64,000 nt of DNA from Gordonibacter pamelaeae (GCF_042665095.1 NZ_JBHTBV010000010.1); one strand, 5' to 3'. Counted from the stretch's first letter, positions 1 to 8,695 are shown. Made by a program: numbers and translations. Notes: generated by a model from the sequence alone, not told the origin.

Positions 1-990
1 GGCGCTCGCGTAGAGGCGCGCCGCTGCGACGATCTCGTCCTCGGGAACGCCGGTAATCGATGCCGCCCAGGCGGGCGAGAACTGCTGCACATGCTCCTTG
101 AGCTCGTCGTAGTAGGCGCACCAGTTGTCGACGAACTCATGATCGATCAGATCCTCGCCCATGATCACGTTGAGCCACGCGAGCGCGATACAGCAGTCCG
201 TGCCGGGTCGCGGCCTCAGCCAGTGCTCGGCACGCGCCCCCCACCAGGTGAGAACGGGATCGATGGAGACTACCTTGGTGCCCATCTGCACGCACACGTT
301 CAGCCAATGGCCCAGGTAGCCGTCACCGTTCGATTTCAAAGGCTCGTTGCCCCAGACCACCAGCACATCAGGGCGCACCCACTCGCTATGGGCGTAGCGC
401 TCGGGCAACGTCTCCGACGCGTCGACGATAGGATAGTCTCCCAAGGGGCCGGCGGCACCGCACACGCGGGGCATGTAGCACCACCATCCCGAAAAGTAGA
501 TACCGCCCACGTTCGCAGTCCGGAAGCACGCCCCGGCTATGAACGGGACCTGCCAGTTGATGTTGCGACCCGTGCCATGGCCCACCAGAATGGATTCGCG
601 GCCCAGGCCCTTGCCGTCGATCTCCTCTTTGATGTAGGTATCGATCATGTCGAGCGCCTCGTCCCACGAGATGCGCTCCCACTTGTTCTCTCCGCGCTCG
701 CCCGCGCGTCTCATGGGGTACTTCAGACGTTGGGGATGGTTCACCATCTCGTCCAGGTCCAGGCAGCGCATGCACAGCTTCCCGTTCGCATACGGGTCGA
801 GCGGATCACCCTCCACCTTCTCCAGCTTGCCGTCCTTGGTATACAGCAGGACACCGCAGGAGTCGTGGCAGCCGGGAGCGCTGTAGTTGTAGGTGCGCGT
901 GACGGTGCAGCCGTCCTCCTCCCACTCCACCTCCCCTTCGTGGTACGCCTTGCGATCGATGCCGTCCAAGAACTCCTCGTAGTCAATCAT
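1..990 (-). CDS. Molybdopterin oxidoreductase large subunit, partial (N-terminal 330 residues)
   Basis: Large catalytic subunit of a DMSO-reductase-superfamily molybdenum enzyme. The gene runs off the left edge, so the C-terminal part with the molydop-binding domain is missing. The N terminus reads MIDYEEFLDGIDRKAYHEGE and carries a complete 4Fe-4S motif (CHDSC, then LCMRC), followed by the fold signature GHGTGRN and SGWWCYMPR, whose Cys is the likely Mo ligand. It closely resembles the large subunit at 15063-17600 along its whole visible length, so the two are recent paralogues. There is no Tat signal, so a cytosolic enzyme is inferred. The start is ATG at 990, preceded by a strong AAAGGAGGAG ribosome site. 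An 84-bp element shared with the gene at 2369-4735 lies 70 bases upstream. The substrate cannot be read from sequence. Confidence 0.93.
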   Translation of the reverse strand, partial: MIDYEEFLDGIDRKAYHEGEVEWEEDGCTVTRTYNYSAPGCHDSCGVLLYTKDGKLEKVEGDPLDPYANGKLCMRCLDLDEMVNHPQRLKYPMRRAGERGENKWERISWDEALDMIDTYIKEEIDGKGLGRESILVGHGTGRNINWQVPFIAGACFRTANVGGIYFSGWWCYMPRVCGAAGPLGDYPIVDASETLPERYAHSEWVRPDVLVVWGNEPLKSNGDGYLGHWLNVCVQMGTKVVSIDPVLTWWGARAEHWLRPRPGTDCCIALAWLNVIMGEDLIDHEFVDNWCAYYDELKEHVQQFSPAWAASITGVPEDEIVAAARLYASA

Positions 991-1060
991 GGACTCTCCT
1001 CCTTTATCATCCCGGGCCGATGCCGCCAATGGCGCGAAGGATACGTAGCCGGAAATCGCC

Positions 1061-1144
1061 TGTCATCGTGGCGTTCTCGGTGTTTTGGCCCGTACCCTGA
1101 ACTTGACGATGCCCGACCTCGGGAAACACGGATAAATAAGCCTC
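1061..1144 (-). promoter_or_regulatory. Conserved promoter-region element, copy 1
   Basis: This 84-base block aligns without gaps to 4814-4897 with about 65 identical positions by hand count. Each copy ends 70-78 bases upstream of a Mo-enzyme start codon. In gene orientation it begins GAGGCTTATTT, contains CATCGTCA and CAGGGTA, and ends ACGATGACA, so CATCGT and ACGATG form an inverted pair about 40 bases apart. A core promoter plus a binding site for a LuxR-type regulator is inferred. Confidence 0.6.
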
Positions 1145-1156
1145 TTCGTCTCTTCG

Positions 1157-1387
1157 TTAAGGCAGGTGCGGCTCCTGCCCGCACTCAACGTCGCCGCGGC
1201 TTTCGCCCGCGGCTCGTCGGGTCCCGCTCGGTGCGAACGCAAGCGCACCGCATGCCGGGCAGCGCCCCGACACGGGGTCGACCGTGCCGCCGCACGCAAG
1301 GCACGGTATCGTGGCGGGGGAAACGTAGAAGGGGCTGCCTTCGCGGTACTTGCCGCACCTGCCGCATCGCGTGCACGGATAGCACAA
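1157..1387 (-). CDS. Small zinc-ribbon protein
   Basis: A 76-residue protein with paired CxxC-type knuckles: MCYPCTRCGRCGKY at the N terminus, then CLACGG and CPACGA. This fits two zinc sites of a rubredoxin-like ribbon. The best start is TTG at 1387, with GAGGG just upstream at short spacing. It sits 10 bases after the FKBP gene, at the end of the same operon. A similar Cys-rich mini-protein (8762-8941) ends the neighbouring Mo-enzyme operon, and both begin with CY-C-TxC. The role is unknown. An assembly or electron-transfer accessory of the Mo enzyme is a guess from position only. The C-terminal third is Arg/Gly-rich and may be poorly folded. Confidence 0.6.
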   Translation of the reverse strand: MCYPCTRCGRCGKYREGSPFYVSPATIPCLACGGTVDPVSGRCPACGALAFAPSGTRRAAGESRGDVECGQEPHLP

Positions 1388-1397
1388 CGCCCTCGCC

Positions 1398-1850
1398 CTA
1401 CCTCAGGTCAACCAGCTCGACCCAGTACGCGAGCGTCTTGCCGGCGAAGGGATGGTTGAAATCGAGCTTCACCATGTCGGCGGTTTCCTCCGTCACCCAA
1501 GCGGGCATGCGTCTTCCGTCGTCGGGGTTGGTCCAGAAGACCACGTCCCCCGCTTTGAGGTCGTAGCCGTGCTCCACCATGCCTTTGAGGTGCCACGACG
1601 CGAGCTTGTCCTGGTACGCGCCGTAGCCGAGCTCGGGCGGCACCTCGATGGACCGCGCCTCGCCCACCTCCATGCCCACCACAGCCTCCTCCACTCCCCG
1701 CGGAAGCTGCATGGTCCCGATCACGACGGCCAAAGGATCGCCTGTGGAACGGTCGTCGAGCGGCTCCTCGCCGAGCACACCTCCCTTGTACCTGAGGTAA
1801 GCGGTTCTCCCCGCCTTGTTCGCGCGATCCATTGCCTCCCCCGCTCTCAT
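1398..1850 (-). CDS. FKBP-type peptidyl-prolyl isomerase (SlyD-like)
   Basis: A 150-residue FKBP/SlyD-type prolyl isomerase and chaperone. The N-terminal FKBP strand (AYLRYKGGVLGEE) is followed by PRGVEEAVVGMEVGEARSIE, an insert-in-flap region including PPELGYGAY, and the C-terminal strand set ending FNHPFAGKTLAYWVELVDL, a typical SlyD ending. No His-rich metal tail is present. The start ATG at 1850 overlaps the stop of the iron-sulfur subunit as ATGA, which implies translational coupling; an internal ATG at 1832 with GGGGAGG is an alternative start. Its place inside a Mo-enzyme operon suggests a dedicated folding factor for the large or iron-sulfur subunit. That is inference; SlyD homologues are known maturation chaperones for hydrogenases. 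Confidence 0.88.
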   Translation of the reverse strand: MRAGEAMDRANKAGRTAYLRYKGGVLGEEPLDDRSTGDPLAVVIGTMQLPRGVEEAVVGMEVGEARSIEVPPELGYGAYQDKLASWHLKGMVEHGYDLKAGDVVFWTNPDDGRRMPAWVTEETADMVKLDFNHPFAGKTLAYWVELVDLR

Positions 1851-2365
1851 TCGCAAGCCGAGGTCGGCTGCTCCCCCTCGAGCACCGCGGTCTCGTCGAT
1901 CTCGCCGACCTTGGTGTCGTGGCGATGTACGGCATAGGAGGCCTTCCCGGTCCCCTGGACCTCGATATGGGCCGCCCGGTGCGCGCTCTTGCGGGAGGGC
2001 ACGAAAGCGCCTTTCGCCTCGAGGGGGTTGTACTGGGGCACCATGAGGAACTGCTTCGGCTTGCGATCGAGCTTCTTGGAGAGCTCCTCGACCGTGCCGT
2101 ACGAGATGACGTTCGCCAGGCAATGGTGCACGCACGAAGGCTCGCGTCCCCGCCCCGTGCGCTCGGCGCAAAGGTCGCACAGGTCGGTGAGCACCGGGAA
2201 GTGGTTCCAGTTCCACCGCTTCCCGTCAATCTTCCAGGGCCCGTCGGAAAGCACCTTGATACCCGTCTTCCCCACCGGGTAGCCGTGCTCCTCCTTGCAC
2301 GTCACCTGGCAGGATCCGCAGTTCGTGCAGTACTCGTAATCGATCAGAAGTCCATATGCGGCCAT
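1847..2365 (-). CDS. 4Fe-4S ferredoxin-like subunit of Mo enzyme
   Basis: A 172-residue electron-transfer subunit that pairs with the large subunit encoded 3 bases upstream. Motif I is YCTNCGSCQVTC (C-x2-C-x2-C-x3-C). Motif II is CDLCAER followed by CVHHC. Together they give eight cysteines, enough for two 4Fe-4S clusters, fewer than the 16 of DmsB-type subunits. A roughly 50-residue Cys-free C-terminal extension ending in QPTSACE is absent from the sister subunits at 9009, 14722 and 22285. The stop codon overlaps the FKBP start. There is no signal peptide or membrane anchor, so electrons are probably received from a soluble donor. Confidence 0.92.
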   Translation of the reverse strand: MAAYGLLIDYEYCTNCGSCQVTCKEEHGYPVGKTGIKVLSDGPWKIDGKRWNWNHFPVLTDLCDLCAERTGRGREPSCVHHCLANVISYGTVEELSKKLDRKPKQFLMVPQYNPLEAKGAFVPSRKSAHRAAHIEVQGTGKASYAVHRHDTKVGEIDETAVLEGEQPTSACE

Positions 2366-2368
2366 AAG

Positions 2369-4735
2369 TCACACCAGCTTTCCGAATTTTTCCCAGATGA
2401 GGTTCATGTCGGTGTCGTAGTTCTCGACAAGGGGATCGATGCCGCAGACGAGGCACTTGTTCGGCGCCCCGAAGCCGAGCTTGCCGTAGTGGTCGTTGGG
2501 AAGCAGGTTGTTGATATTCGAGCGGAAGTTGCCGTAGAGGTTCGGCTCGCTGCCGTCCTCCTCGGGGAACCACCACGCGTGCTGCGCGTGGACGGTCTTC
2601 TCGTCGACGGTCTCCGTGACCCGCGCCTTCTCCACGCATTCGCCGAAGGGGCTTCGCAAGCGCACCCACTGCCCATCGGCTATGCCCAGGTCCAGGGCGA
2701 CCTGCGGGTTAATCTCCACGATGGGGTCGGGGTTCAGCTCGCGCAGGTAGGCTATCTGGCGGTGCTCTGAATGGAAGAACGCGGTCGTGCGCGCGCCCGT
2801 GGTGAGGATGAACGGGTACTCCTTCATGAGCTCCGGGTCGGCGGGGCCGAACTCCGGCTCCAGATAGTACGGCAGCGGATCGTCCCCGAACTGGTTGAAC
2901 GCCGTCGACCACAGCTCCACGCGCCCGGTGGGAGTGGCGAAGCCGGGCTGGCCGTCTTGGCGCATCTGGCCGCGCTCGTACTTGTAGTACTCGACGGGGA
3001 TCTGGCAGACCACGTTCTGCGAAACCTTGTCGAAGTACGCGCCGCCCTCCTTCTTGCCCAGGCGCAGCGCCTCCATGAACTCCTTCGCACTCGCGAAGTC
3101 TTCCCACACCTCCGGGCGCAGACGCCGTCCCAGCTCATAGCACAGCTCGAAGTCGGTCATGGTCTCGCCCACCTCGATGGCCTTGTGCATGAAACCGGCC
3201 GTGACCGTGCAGGGCGCGTAATGCGTGAACACGGTTCCCTCGCGCTCCGCCACGGTGGACAACGGCAGGAAGATATCGCAGGACGCCTCGATGGATGGGT
3301 TCATGAACGTGTCGAAGCCGATGCAGAACTCCAGAGACTTCACGATTGCGTCATGCCAGCGCTGCGGCTCCATGGACGTGCAGCTCATGAGGTTGTTCCC
3401 GGCATAGAATCCCATCTTGATGGGATAGGGGTCGCCCGTCTCCAATGCATGCAGCATGAGGTCGGCATGGGCGTTGAGGATAATCATGCAGTAGGCGGGA
3501 TACTGCTCCAGGCCGATCATCTTCTTCTGCAGCTCGTCGCCCACCCCCTTCTCGAAACCGAAGCCCGATTCGTTGTGCCCCGCTCCCGCACCCGGCAGGA
3601 TCTGCCCGCCGGGAACGTCCAGATTGCCCGTGATGGCCATGAGGTCCACCGTCACCTGACCGTTCTGCATGCCGTCGGTCTTCTGGTCGGCAGCCAGGCC
3701 CCACTGGATGGCGGCAGGCTTGGCCTGGGCGTACATGCGCGCCGCGGCGCAGATGTCCTCGACGGGCACGCCGCAGATCTCGGCAGCCTTCTCCGGCGGC
3801 ATCTCCTGCACGCGCTCGGCCAGCTGGTCGAAGCCGTAGCACCAGTACTCCACGAAGTCATGGTCGTAGAGGTCCTCGTTGATGATGACGTTCAGCCATG
3901 CCATCCCTAAGGCCGTGTCCGTTCCGGCGCGCAGCTGCAGGTGGATGTCGGCGCGCGTGGCAAGCCAGTTCACCCGCGGGTCGATGACGATGAGGCGCGT
4001 GCCGCGGCGCATGGCATCGATGACGGCATGGCCGAAGAAGCCGTCTGGGTTCGACTCGAGCGGAGCCTTGCCCCATACCACCAGGCATTCGGTGAGCTCG
4101 TAGCGCTCGTCCTCCCACCGGCCCGGCAATGCGCCCGCGTAGTCCCATTCGGGGTACGTCGTACCCGCGATGTAGGCGATGGCCGCCAAACGCGGGGTGT
4201 AGCAGGCGTAACCCGACTGCGTGTAGCAGAAGTTCGGCGTACCGAAGCACATGGTGCCGTACGGCGCGAACGTGCCGCCCTCGCGTCCGGTGCCGGCGAA
4301 CACCACGATGGACTCGCGCCCATAGGCGGCGGTGATGCGGTCGTACTCATCCTTGATGATGTCGAACGCCTCGTCCCAGGTAATCCGCTCCCAAGCATCG
4401 GCGTTGCCGCGCTCCTTCGGATCGCGCTTCATGGGATGCAGAAGGCGTGCCGGGTTGTAGATGTAGTCTTTGAGCGCAAGGCACCGAGGGCACAGGCGAC
4501 CTTGGGTCACCGGATTGTTCTCGTCGCCCTCGACCCGCACGAGCCTGCCCCCGTCGTCCACGTACAGTTTGAGGCCGCATCCCACCGGATGACATCCGGG
4601 TGGGGACCACGGACTCGTACGGGTGACGGTCAGGCCGTCCTCCTCGTATCGCCACGGCTTGCCGATGTCGTTGACGTCTGAAAGCGTATCGAGCTTGACC
4701 GCCTCGGCTCTTTGGTAGAACTCGTCTTCGCTCAT
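2369..4735 (-). CDS. Molybdopterin oxidoreductase large subunit
   Basis: A 788-residue DMSO-reductase-superfamily catalytic subunit. The N-terminal cluster motif is complete: SPPGCHPVGC (C-x4-C), then GRLCPRC. Next come FAGTGREGG and QSGYACYTPR with the likely Mo-ligating Cys, the fold motifs WGKAPLESNPDGFFGH and IDPRVNWLATRADI, and the C-terminal molydop-binding region with TTGARTTAFFHSEHRQ and HAWWFPEEDGSEPNLYG. The start MSEDEFYQR is chosen because it has a good AAGGAGGAAGGACG leader; an upstream in-frame ATG at 4870 would add a basic segment lying inside the conserved promoter element. No Tat motif is present. It is the first gene of an operon with the iron-sulfur, FKBP and zinc-ribbon genes, and most resembles the enzyme at 9365-11935. 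Confidence 0.94.
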   Translation of the reverse strand: MSEDEFYQRAEAVKLDTLSDVNDIGKPWRYEEDGLTVTRTSPWSPPGCHPVGCGLKLYVDDGGRLVRVEGDENNPVTQGRLCPRCLALKDYIYNPARLLHPMKRDPKERGNADAWERITWDEAFDIIKDEYDRITAAYGRESIVVFAGTGREGGTFAPYGTMCFGTPNFCYTQSGYACYTPRLAAIAYIAGTTYPEWDYAGALPGRWEDERYELTECLVVWGKAPLESNPDGFFGHAVIDAMRRGTRLIVIDPRVNWLATRADIHLQLRAGTDTALGMAWLNVIINEDLYDHDFVEYWCYGFDQLAERVQEMPPEKAAEICGVPVEDICAAARMYAQAKPAAIQWGLAADQKTDGMQNGQVTVDLMAITGNLDVPGGQILPGAGAGHNESGFGFEKGVGDELQKKMIGLEQYPAYCMIILNAHADLMLHALETGDPYPIKMGFYAGNNLMSCTSMEPQRWHDAIVKSLEFCIGFDTFMNPSIEASCDIFLPLSTVAEREGTVFTHYAPCTVTAGFMHKAIEVGETMTDFELCYELGRRLRPEVWEDFASAKEFMEALRLGKKEGGAYFDKVSQNVVCQIPVEYYKYERGQMRQDGQPGFATPTGRVELWSTAFNQFGDDPLPYYLEPEFGPADPELMKEYPFILTTGARTTAFFHSEHRQIAYLRELNPDPIVEINPQVALDLGIADGQWVRLRSPFGECVEKARVTETVDEKTVHAQHAWWFPEEDGSEPNLYGNFRSNINNLLPNDHYGKLGFGAPNKCLVCGIDPLVENYDTDMNLIWEKFGKLV

Positions 4736-4813
4736 GGCCTCGTCCTTCCTCCTTCTCGTCCAGGGCGCCGGGAGGCGCCGATGCCGGGGAGAATAACGCG
4801 AAGCCGGCACGGC

Positions 4814-4897
4814 TGTCATCGTGGCGTTCTTGGTGTTCGTGCCGCTACCCTGTTTTTGACGATGGTCCATCAGGCGAAACGCGGGAAAATAAGCCTC
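4814..4897 (-). promoter_or_regulatory. Conserved promoter-region element, copy 2
   Basis: This is the gapless partner of 1061-1144. Strongest conservation is at TGTCATCGTGGCGTTCT (plus strand 4814-4830), CTACCCTG, TTGACGATG (4856-4864) and GAAA-CG followed by AATAAGCCTC. It lies 78 bases before the start of the Mo-enzyme gene. The TTGACGATG word also occurs at 7991-7999, just upstream of the broken LuxR gene. Joint regulation of the two enzyme operons is inferred. Confidence 0.6.
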
Positions 4898-4978
4898 GAT
4901 GCAAAGCGGATGGGTAGAGAGGGCGCGCCTTAAGCCCCCGGTAAGCCCTGCGTAGGGACCGGGATGGAAAAGGCCCCC

Positions 4979-6400
4979 CTACTCCTCGCCGTAGAGCTTC
5001 GTGCCCTCAATGAGATCGAGCAGCTCTTGGCGCGAATGAACGCCCGTCTTGCGGTAGATGTTGCGTATGTGCGTCTGCGCCGTGCTCAGGGATATGGACA
5101 GAGCCTGCTCGATGTACTTGGCGTTTCTTCCTTGGGCCACGAGCATCAGCACTTCGAACTGCCGTTCTGAAAGATTGCACTGCTCGCCCACCACCCGGCA
5201 GCGCTTCTTCCAAAGACCCTTCGCCTCGTGCCCGCCCAAGCTTCCCTCCATGCCCTCCTCGGGAAAACGCGCTTTATGGCAGAACGCCGCGATGAAGCCG
5301 TAGACGACGGCTATGACGGCGGTCATCTGCGCAGCCAGCACCATGTCGGAAGCGGCCGCCGCGGCGACGACGTACCCGGTCGCGAAACCGGCGGCCATGC
5401 CGAGATAGTCGAGCGCCCGCGCCTTCCCATGAGCCCGGGGCGCCGAGAGATGCGAGAGGCGCACATGCTCGGCCACTGCGGCGATGCCGAACGAGAGGTA
5501 CACCGTGCACAGCGCGGAGAGCACGCAGAGCGAGGGCACGCGCAGCGCCTCCCCGAAAAGGTACGCGGACAGAAAGGCCCCTATCGTCAAGGGCGGGGTC
5601 AAAGGGGACAGGCTCCGCTCGTTCACCAGGCCCTTGCGGGCGAAGCTCACCGCCAGCACGAGGGCAGCCATCGCCGCAGAGGCCAGACATGCCGCGCGCT
5701 CGAAATCGCTTGACGTCGCGCTCGCCACGAACCCGAACTCGAAATTGCTGATGGAAAGCATGAGCGCCGATGTCTTGAGAATTTTCGACCGTTTGTCCGA
5801 CTCGCGGTTGCCTACCGCCTCGGGGAGAACGCCCTCGGGCTTCGCCTTCGCCAACACGAGCACGCAGACGACCGAGACCGCCAGCACGAGCACGACGGCG
5901 ACGCGTGCCGCCTCGGCCAGCAAGCTGCCTTCCACCAGGCAGATGACGAGCCCCGCGGCAACCGCAGCGGAAACGAACAGGGGGGTGGACTTGTGCGGGC
6001 GCACGCAGACGAAGCAGAACCAGAGGGATGCGAGCGCGGCCGTTCCCATGGCAGTCGCCGCATAGGCGAGGAGCGCGAGCATTTCCGTCAGCGCCGGCAC
6101 AAGCAGCGCAGCGCCTGCGAAGGCAACCCCCGCCAGCGCGGCGACCGCAAGCGCCCGGCACCTGTGCAAGACGATGGCATGTGCGGCGAGGCCCACGACC
6201 AGGCTGGCTGCGGCAAGGGCGAGCGCGCATACCGCCCGTATCGCGAACGGGCTCGCACCGCCCGGCGACACCTCCGGCGCGATCGCGAAGAGGGCCACGA
6301 TTGACGCAACGAGCGAGGCGAACCCCGCGAAGCCTATGAGCATGTCGAGCCCGAGCCTCGTCGACCCCACCGCCAGCATCCCCTTTGCCTCATGCATCAT
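4979..6400 (-). CDS. Membrane-embedded LuxR-family transcriptional regulator
   Basis: A regulator of about 473 residues with roughly 12 hydrophobic helices followed by a cytosolic LuxR/GerE helix-turn-helix. The DNA-binding domain near the C terminus reads LSERQFEVLMLVAQGRNAKYI with STAQTHIRNIYRKTGVHSRQELLDLI, a canonical GerE arrangement. This polytopic-LuxR architecture is common in Eggerthellaceae, usually beside Mo enzymes or transporters; a ligand-sensing membrane part is inferred. The start is placed at ATG 6400 (MMHEAKG) behind a GGGGGG stretch. It lies 16 bases after the broken LuxR gene in the same direction and 240 bases before the Mo-enzyme operon at 4735. It is the only intact regulator of the three in this part of the window. 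Confidence 0.88.
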   Translation of the reverse strand: MMHEAKGMLAVGSTRLGLDMLIGFAGFASLVASIVALFAIAPEVSPGGASPFAIRAVCALALAAASLVVGLAAHAIVLHRCRALAVAALAGVAFAGAALLVPALTEMLALLAYAATAMGTAALASLWFCFVCVRPHKSTPLFVSAAVAAGLVICLVEGSLLAEAARVAVVLVLAVSVVCVLVLAKAKPEGVLPEAVGNRESDKRSKILKTSALMLSISNFEFGFVASATSSDFERAACLASAAMAALVLAVSFARKGLVNERSLSPLTPPLTIGAFLSAYLFGEALRVPSLCVLSALCTVYLSFGIAAVAEHVRLSHLSAPRAHGKARALDYLGMAAGFATGYVVAAAAASDMVLAAQMTAVIAVVYGFIAAFCHKARFPEEGMEGSLGGHEAKGLWKKRCRVVGEQCNLSERQFEVLMLVAQGRNAKYIEQALSISLSTAQTHIRNIYRKTGVHSRQELLDLIEGTKLYGEE

Positions 6401-6416
6401 GCCCCCCGATACCGTA

Positions 6417-7952
6417 TTAAGACAGCCCGACCGGGGCATCTTCATCTACGACGGCCTTCTCCACGAGATCCATCAGATCCTGCCGGGAATGGGCCCCTGT
6501 CTTCCGGTAGATGTTGTAGATATGGGCCTTGGCCGTATGCGGGGAGATGAAGAGCTGCTTCTGCACATACTCGGCGTTGCGGCCCTTGGCCAGCATATGG
6601 AGCACTTCGGTCTGACGTTTCGACAGGCCGCACTGCTTTGCCACCGCGTCGCACTTGAGATGGAAGAACCTCACGCCGGATTCGGCATCCTCGCAGCTAG
6701 CCTCCAACATCATCTCGCCGCGCGGACCGATGACGATGCGCCGCGCGGGCTCCTGCGACTCGCCGGGGTAATAGCTCTGCTTGCTTATGGCCTCCGAAAC
6801 CAAGATGAAGAACATGACCACGACCACCACCATGACCGGCAGCGTGACCGAGCCGAGCACCTCGGTCGAAAACGCCAGCCAGCCCGCTGAAAGCCCCAGC
6901 AGCAGCCCCGCCGACGAGAACAGCCGCGCCCAGCCGAACGTCCTCATGGAGGAAAGGCCGCACCGCACGATGTGCTCGCAGGTCGCGAACAGGGCGCTGG
7001 AATACGGCAGCAGCGAGAACAGGAACGCCAAGACGCACGGCCCTGCCCACAAGGTCTCCGGCAGGAAGAACAACGGCAGGATGCAGGCCGCGAGCACCGG
7101 GAGGAACATCCTCCTGATAAAGGACTCCTTGAGGAAGAACGACCTGCGCGAATCGACCAGCAGCAGCGCAAGCACTGCCAGCGATCCCCCCTAGATGGCG
7201 GCCGACACCCCGAAGGTGTGCACTTCGGGCGTAAGCAGCCAGTACAGGGCAAAACCCTGGGCCACCGATCCCATCACGGTGAGCAGGGAGGGCTTCCAGG
7301 TTATCTGCAGCCTCTCGTCGGACTCCGCAGCATCGACCGCAGGGAGGTCGTCCATCAACGAGAAGCGCACCTGAAGGAAGAGGTACGTCGACACGGAGGC
7401 AAGGGCGTAGAGCATGATGGCATAGGGCACGAAGCGCCCATCGACGAAAACGGTCCCTGCATACCAGAGGAAGGACAGCGCCAGCATCGAGGCGACGGCC
7501 GCCCTTATCTGCACCTTCATGAGCACGCAGACGAATTCCACCCACAGCGTTGCAAGGACGGCCACGCCGGCACCCGACAGCGCGGCCGCCGCAAGGCCGA
7601 GCGCCGGGAAGGCCCCGGAGAAAACGCCGATGAGAGGAGCAGCCCCGCATACGAGCGATATGACGGCCAGGGCGACGCGATGGGTCTGAAGCCGGTTCGA
7701 CAACAGCCAAAGGACGGCGTAGGCGAAAAGGAGGGCGGCCACGAAAACCGGGTGCAGCAAACTGCTGCCGAAGGACGTTCCTCCCGGACCCGCCACGAAG
7801 TCGCTCGTGGTGAGGACCGAGAAGAACCAGGCGAAGCAAAACGACGCCCCCACTACGCCGGCCACGAGATAGGGATTGACGAACAGCCACTCGTTTCTCT
7901 TCTCCCGGCGCTTGGCCTTGGAAGAAGCCCCTTTCAACCCTTCCCGATCCAT
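6417..7952 (-). pseudogene. Membrane LuxR regulator interrupted by an in-frame amber codon
   Basis: Two open frames in the same reading frame, separated only by TAG at 7191-7193, together make one regulator of about 510 residues. The N-terminal half (MDREGLKG onward) supplies roughly seven membrane helices and ends TFGVSAAI. The C-terminal half resumes GGSLAVLALLLVDSRR, continues with more helices, and ends in a complete GerE domain (LSKRQTEVLHMLAKGRNAEYV, AKAHIYNIYRKTGAHSRQDLMDLV). The sister gene at 17766-19405 runs through the equivalent point (VHSWAYAIAEVLVVGTCAFLLVD), which shows the stop interrupts a helix. No frameshift is needed, so a point mutation or a base-call error is likely. The start at 7952 follows GGGGGTGA; ATG at 7982 is an alternative. 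Confidence 0.8.
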
Positions 7953-8376
7953 GAAAACAGTCACCCCCGTTGACGGTTTCATACACCTGCTTGACGATGC
8001 GCCCGACCATCGCCGTACCCCGAATGATAGTACGCCGGAAGAAGGCCGACTCCCCCCGACCGCAGCAGTTCCCCAGTTTCAGGCATGAAGGATTACGCGC
8101 CTCCGGGCGCGTAATGCCTTGCTCCTTACGTTTTCAAGGCCCCTTCTCCCGAAGCAGCCGCACCACACCGTAACGCGACCCCTTCTGCGCGATCAAGTCA
8201 ACGATCCCGAAAGCCTCGCCCAACGAACGGGCTCTCCGCGGTGCTCGGGCGTCCCTTCGGGGCTGCATCCAAATATCTGCGCTGACCAGTCATCATAATC
8301 GGGAATTGTCGATCTTTTTGCCGACTGTTCGGATATATCCGTCCTTCTGCAGCGCAGCTTAGATAGCCTTCACCGT
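7953..8376. other. Divergent intergenic region between LuxR and XRE genes
   Basis: About 420 bases with no supported gene. It contains the leader of the minus-strand LuxR gene, with TTGACGATG at 7991-7999 matching the conserved element upstream of the Mo-enzyme genes. Toward the XRE gene the sequence becomes AT-richer, including the palindrome at 8331-8340. No convincing promoter hexamers could be assigned with confidence. Confidence 0.5.
8331..8340. promoter_or_regulatory. Perfect 10-bp palindrome GGATATATCC, candidate operator
   Basis: The sequence GGATATATCC reads the same on both strands and sits 36 bases before the start of the XRE-family regulator, inside a locally AT-rich patch. Autoregulation by the XRE protein or promoter overlap (TATATC) is inferred from position only. 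Confidence 0.3.
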
Positions 8377-8628
8377 ATGGATTATTTCGACAAAAGAAGG
8401 CAGCTGGGCCAGCACATCGTGGAGATGCGCAAGGCCCAGCGCATCTCGCAGAAGCAGCTCGCCCTCATGTCGGACATCAACAAGGGGTACCTCTCGGAAA
8501 TAGAGAACGGCATCAGCAACATCAGCGTCAACAAGCTCTTCCGGATAGCCGATGCCCTCGGTGTGCCGCCCATGGACCTGTTCGCCGGCATCGAGGGCGA
8601 GGAAGAGGGAGACTGCGCCACCACCTAG
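8377..8628 (+). CDS. XRE-family helix-turn-helix transcriptional regulator
   Basis: An 83-residue Cro/C1-type DNA-binding protein that is essentially one HTH_XRE domain: RRQLGQHIVEMRKAQRISQK, then QLALMSDINKGYLSEIENG (helix 2, turn, recognition helix), then SVNKLFRIADALGVPPMDLF. The short acidic tail is EGEEEGD. It is the only plus-strand gene between 1 and 19,850 and is divergent from the LuxR pair. The ATG at 8377 has no clear Shine-Dalgarno sequence, so a leaderless or weakly translated message is possible. There is no sensor domain; it may control the adjacent regulators or itself. Confidence 0.85.
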   Translation: MDYFDKRRQLGQHIVEMRKAQRISQKQLALMSDINKGYLSEIENGISNISVNKLFRIADALGVPPMDLFAGIEGEEEGDCATT

Positions 8629-8695
8629 CGCCGCAGGGATTTGCCGCCTGGCACGATACCCGGCATTCGGCCGCACACGGCAGCCGTGGCCGCGC

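Noticed and set aside
4736..4870. N-terminal extension of the Mo enzyme at 2369-4735 as a possible Tat signal
   Set aside because: The extension is basic (PRHRRLPAPWTRRRKDEA) but lacks the twin-Arg motif context and a hydrophobic core; it overlaps the conserved promoter element and the downstream ATG has a good ribosome site.
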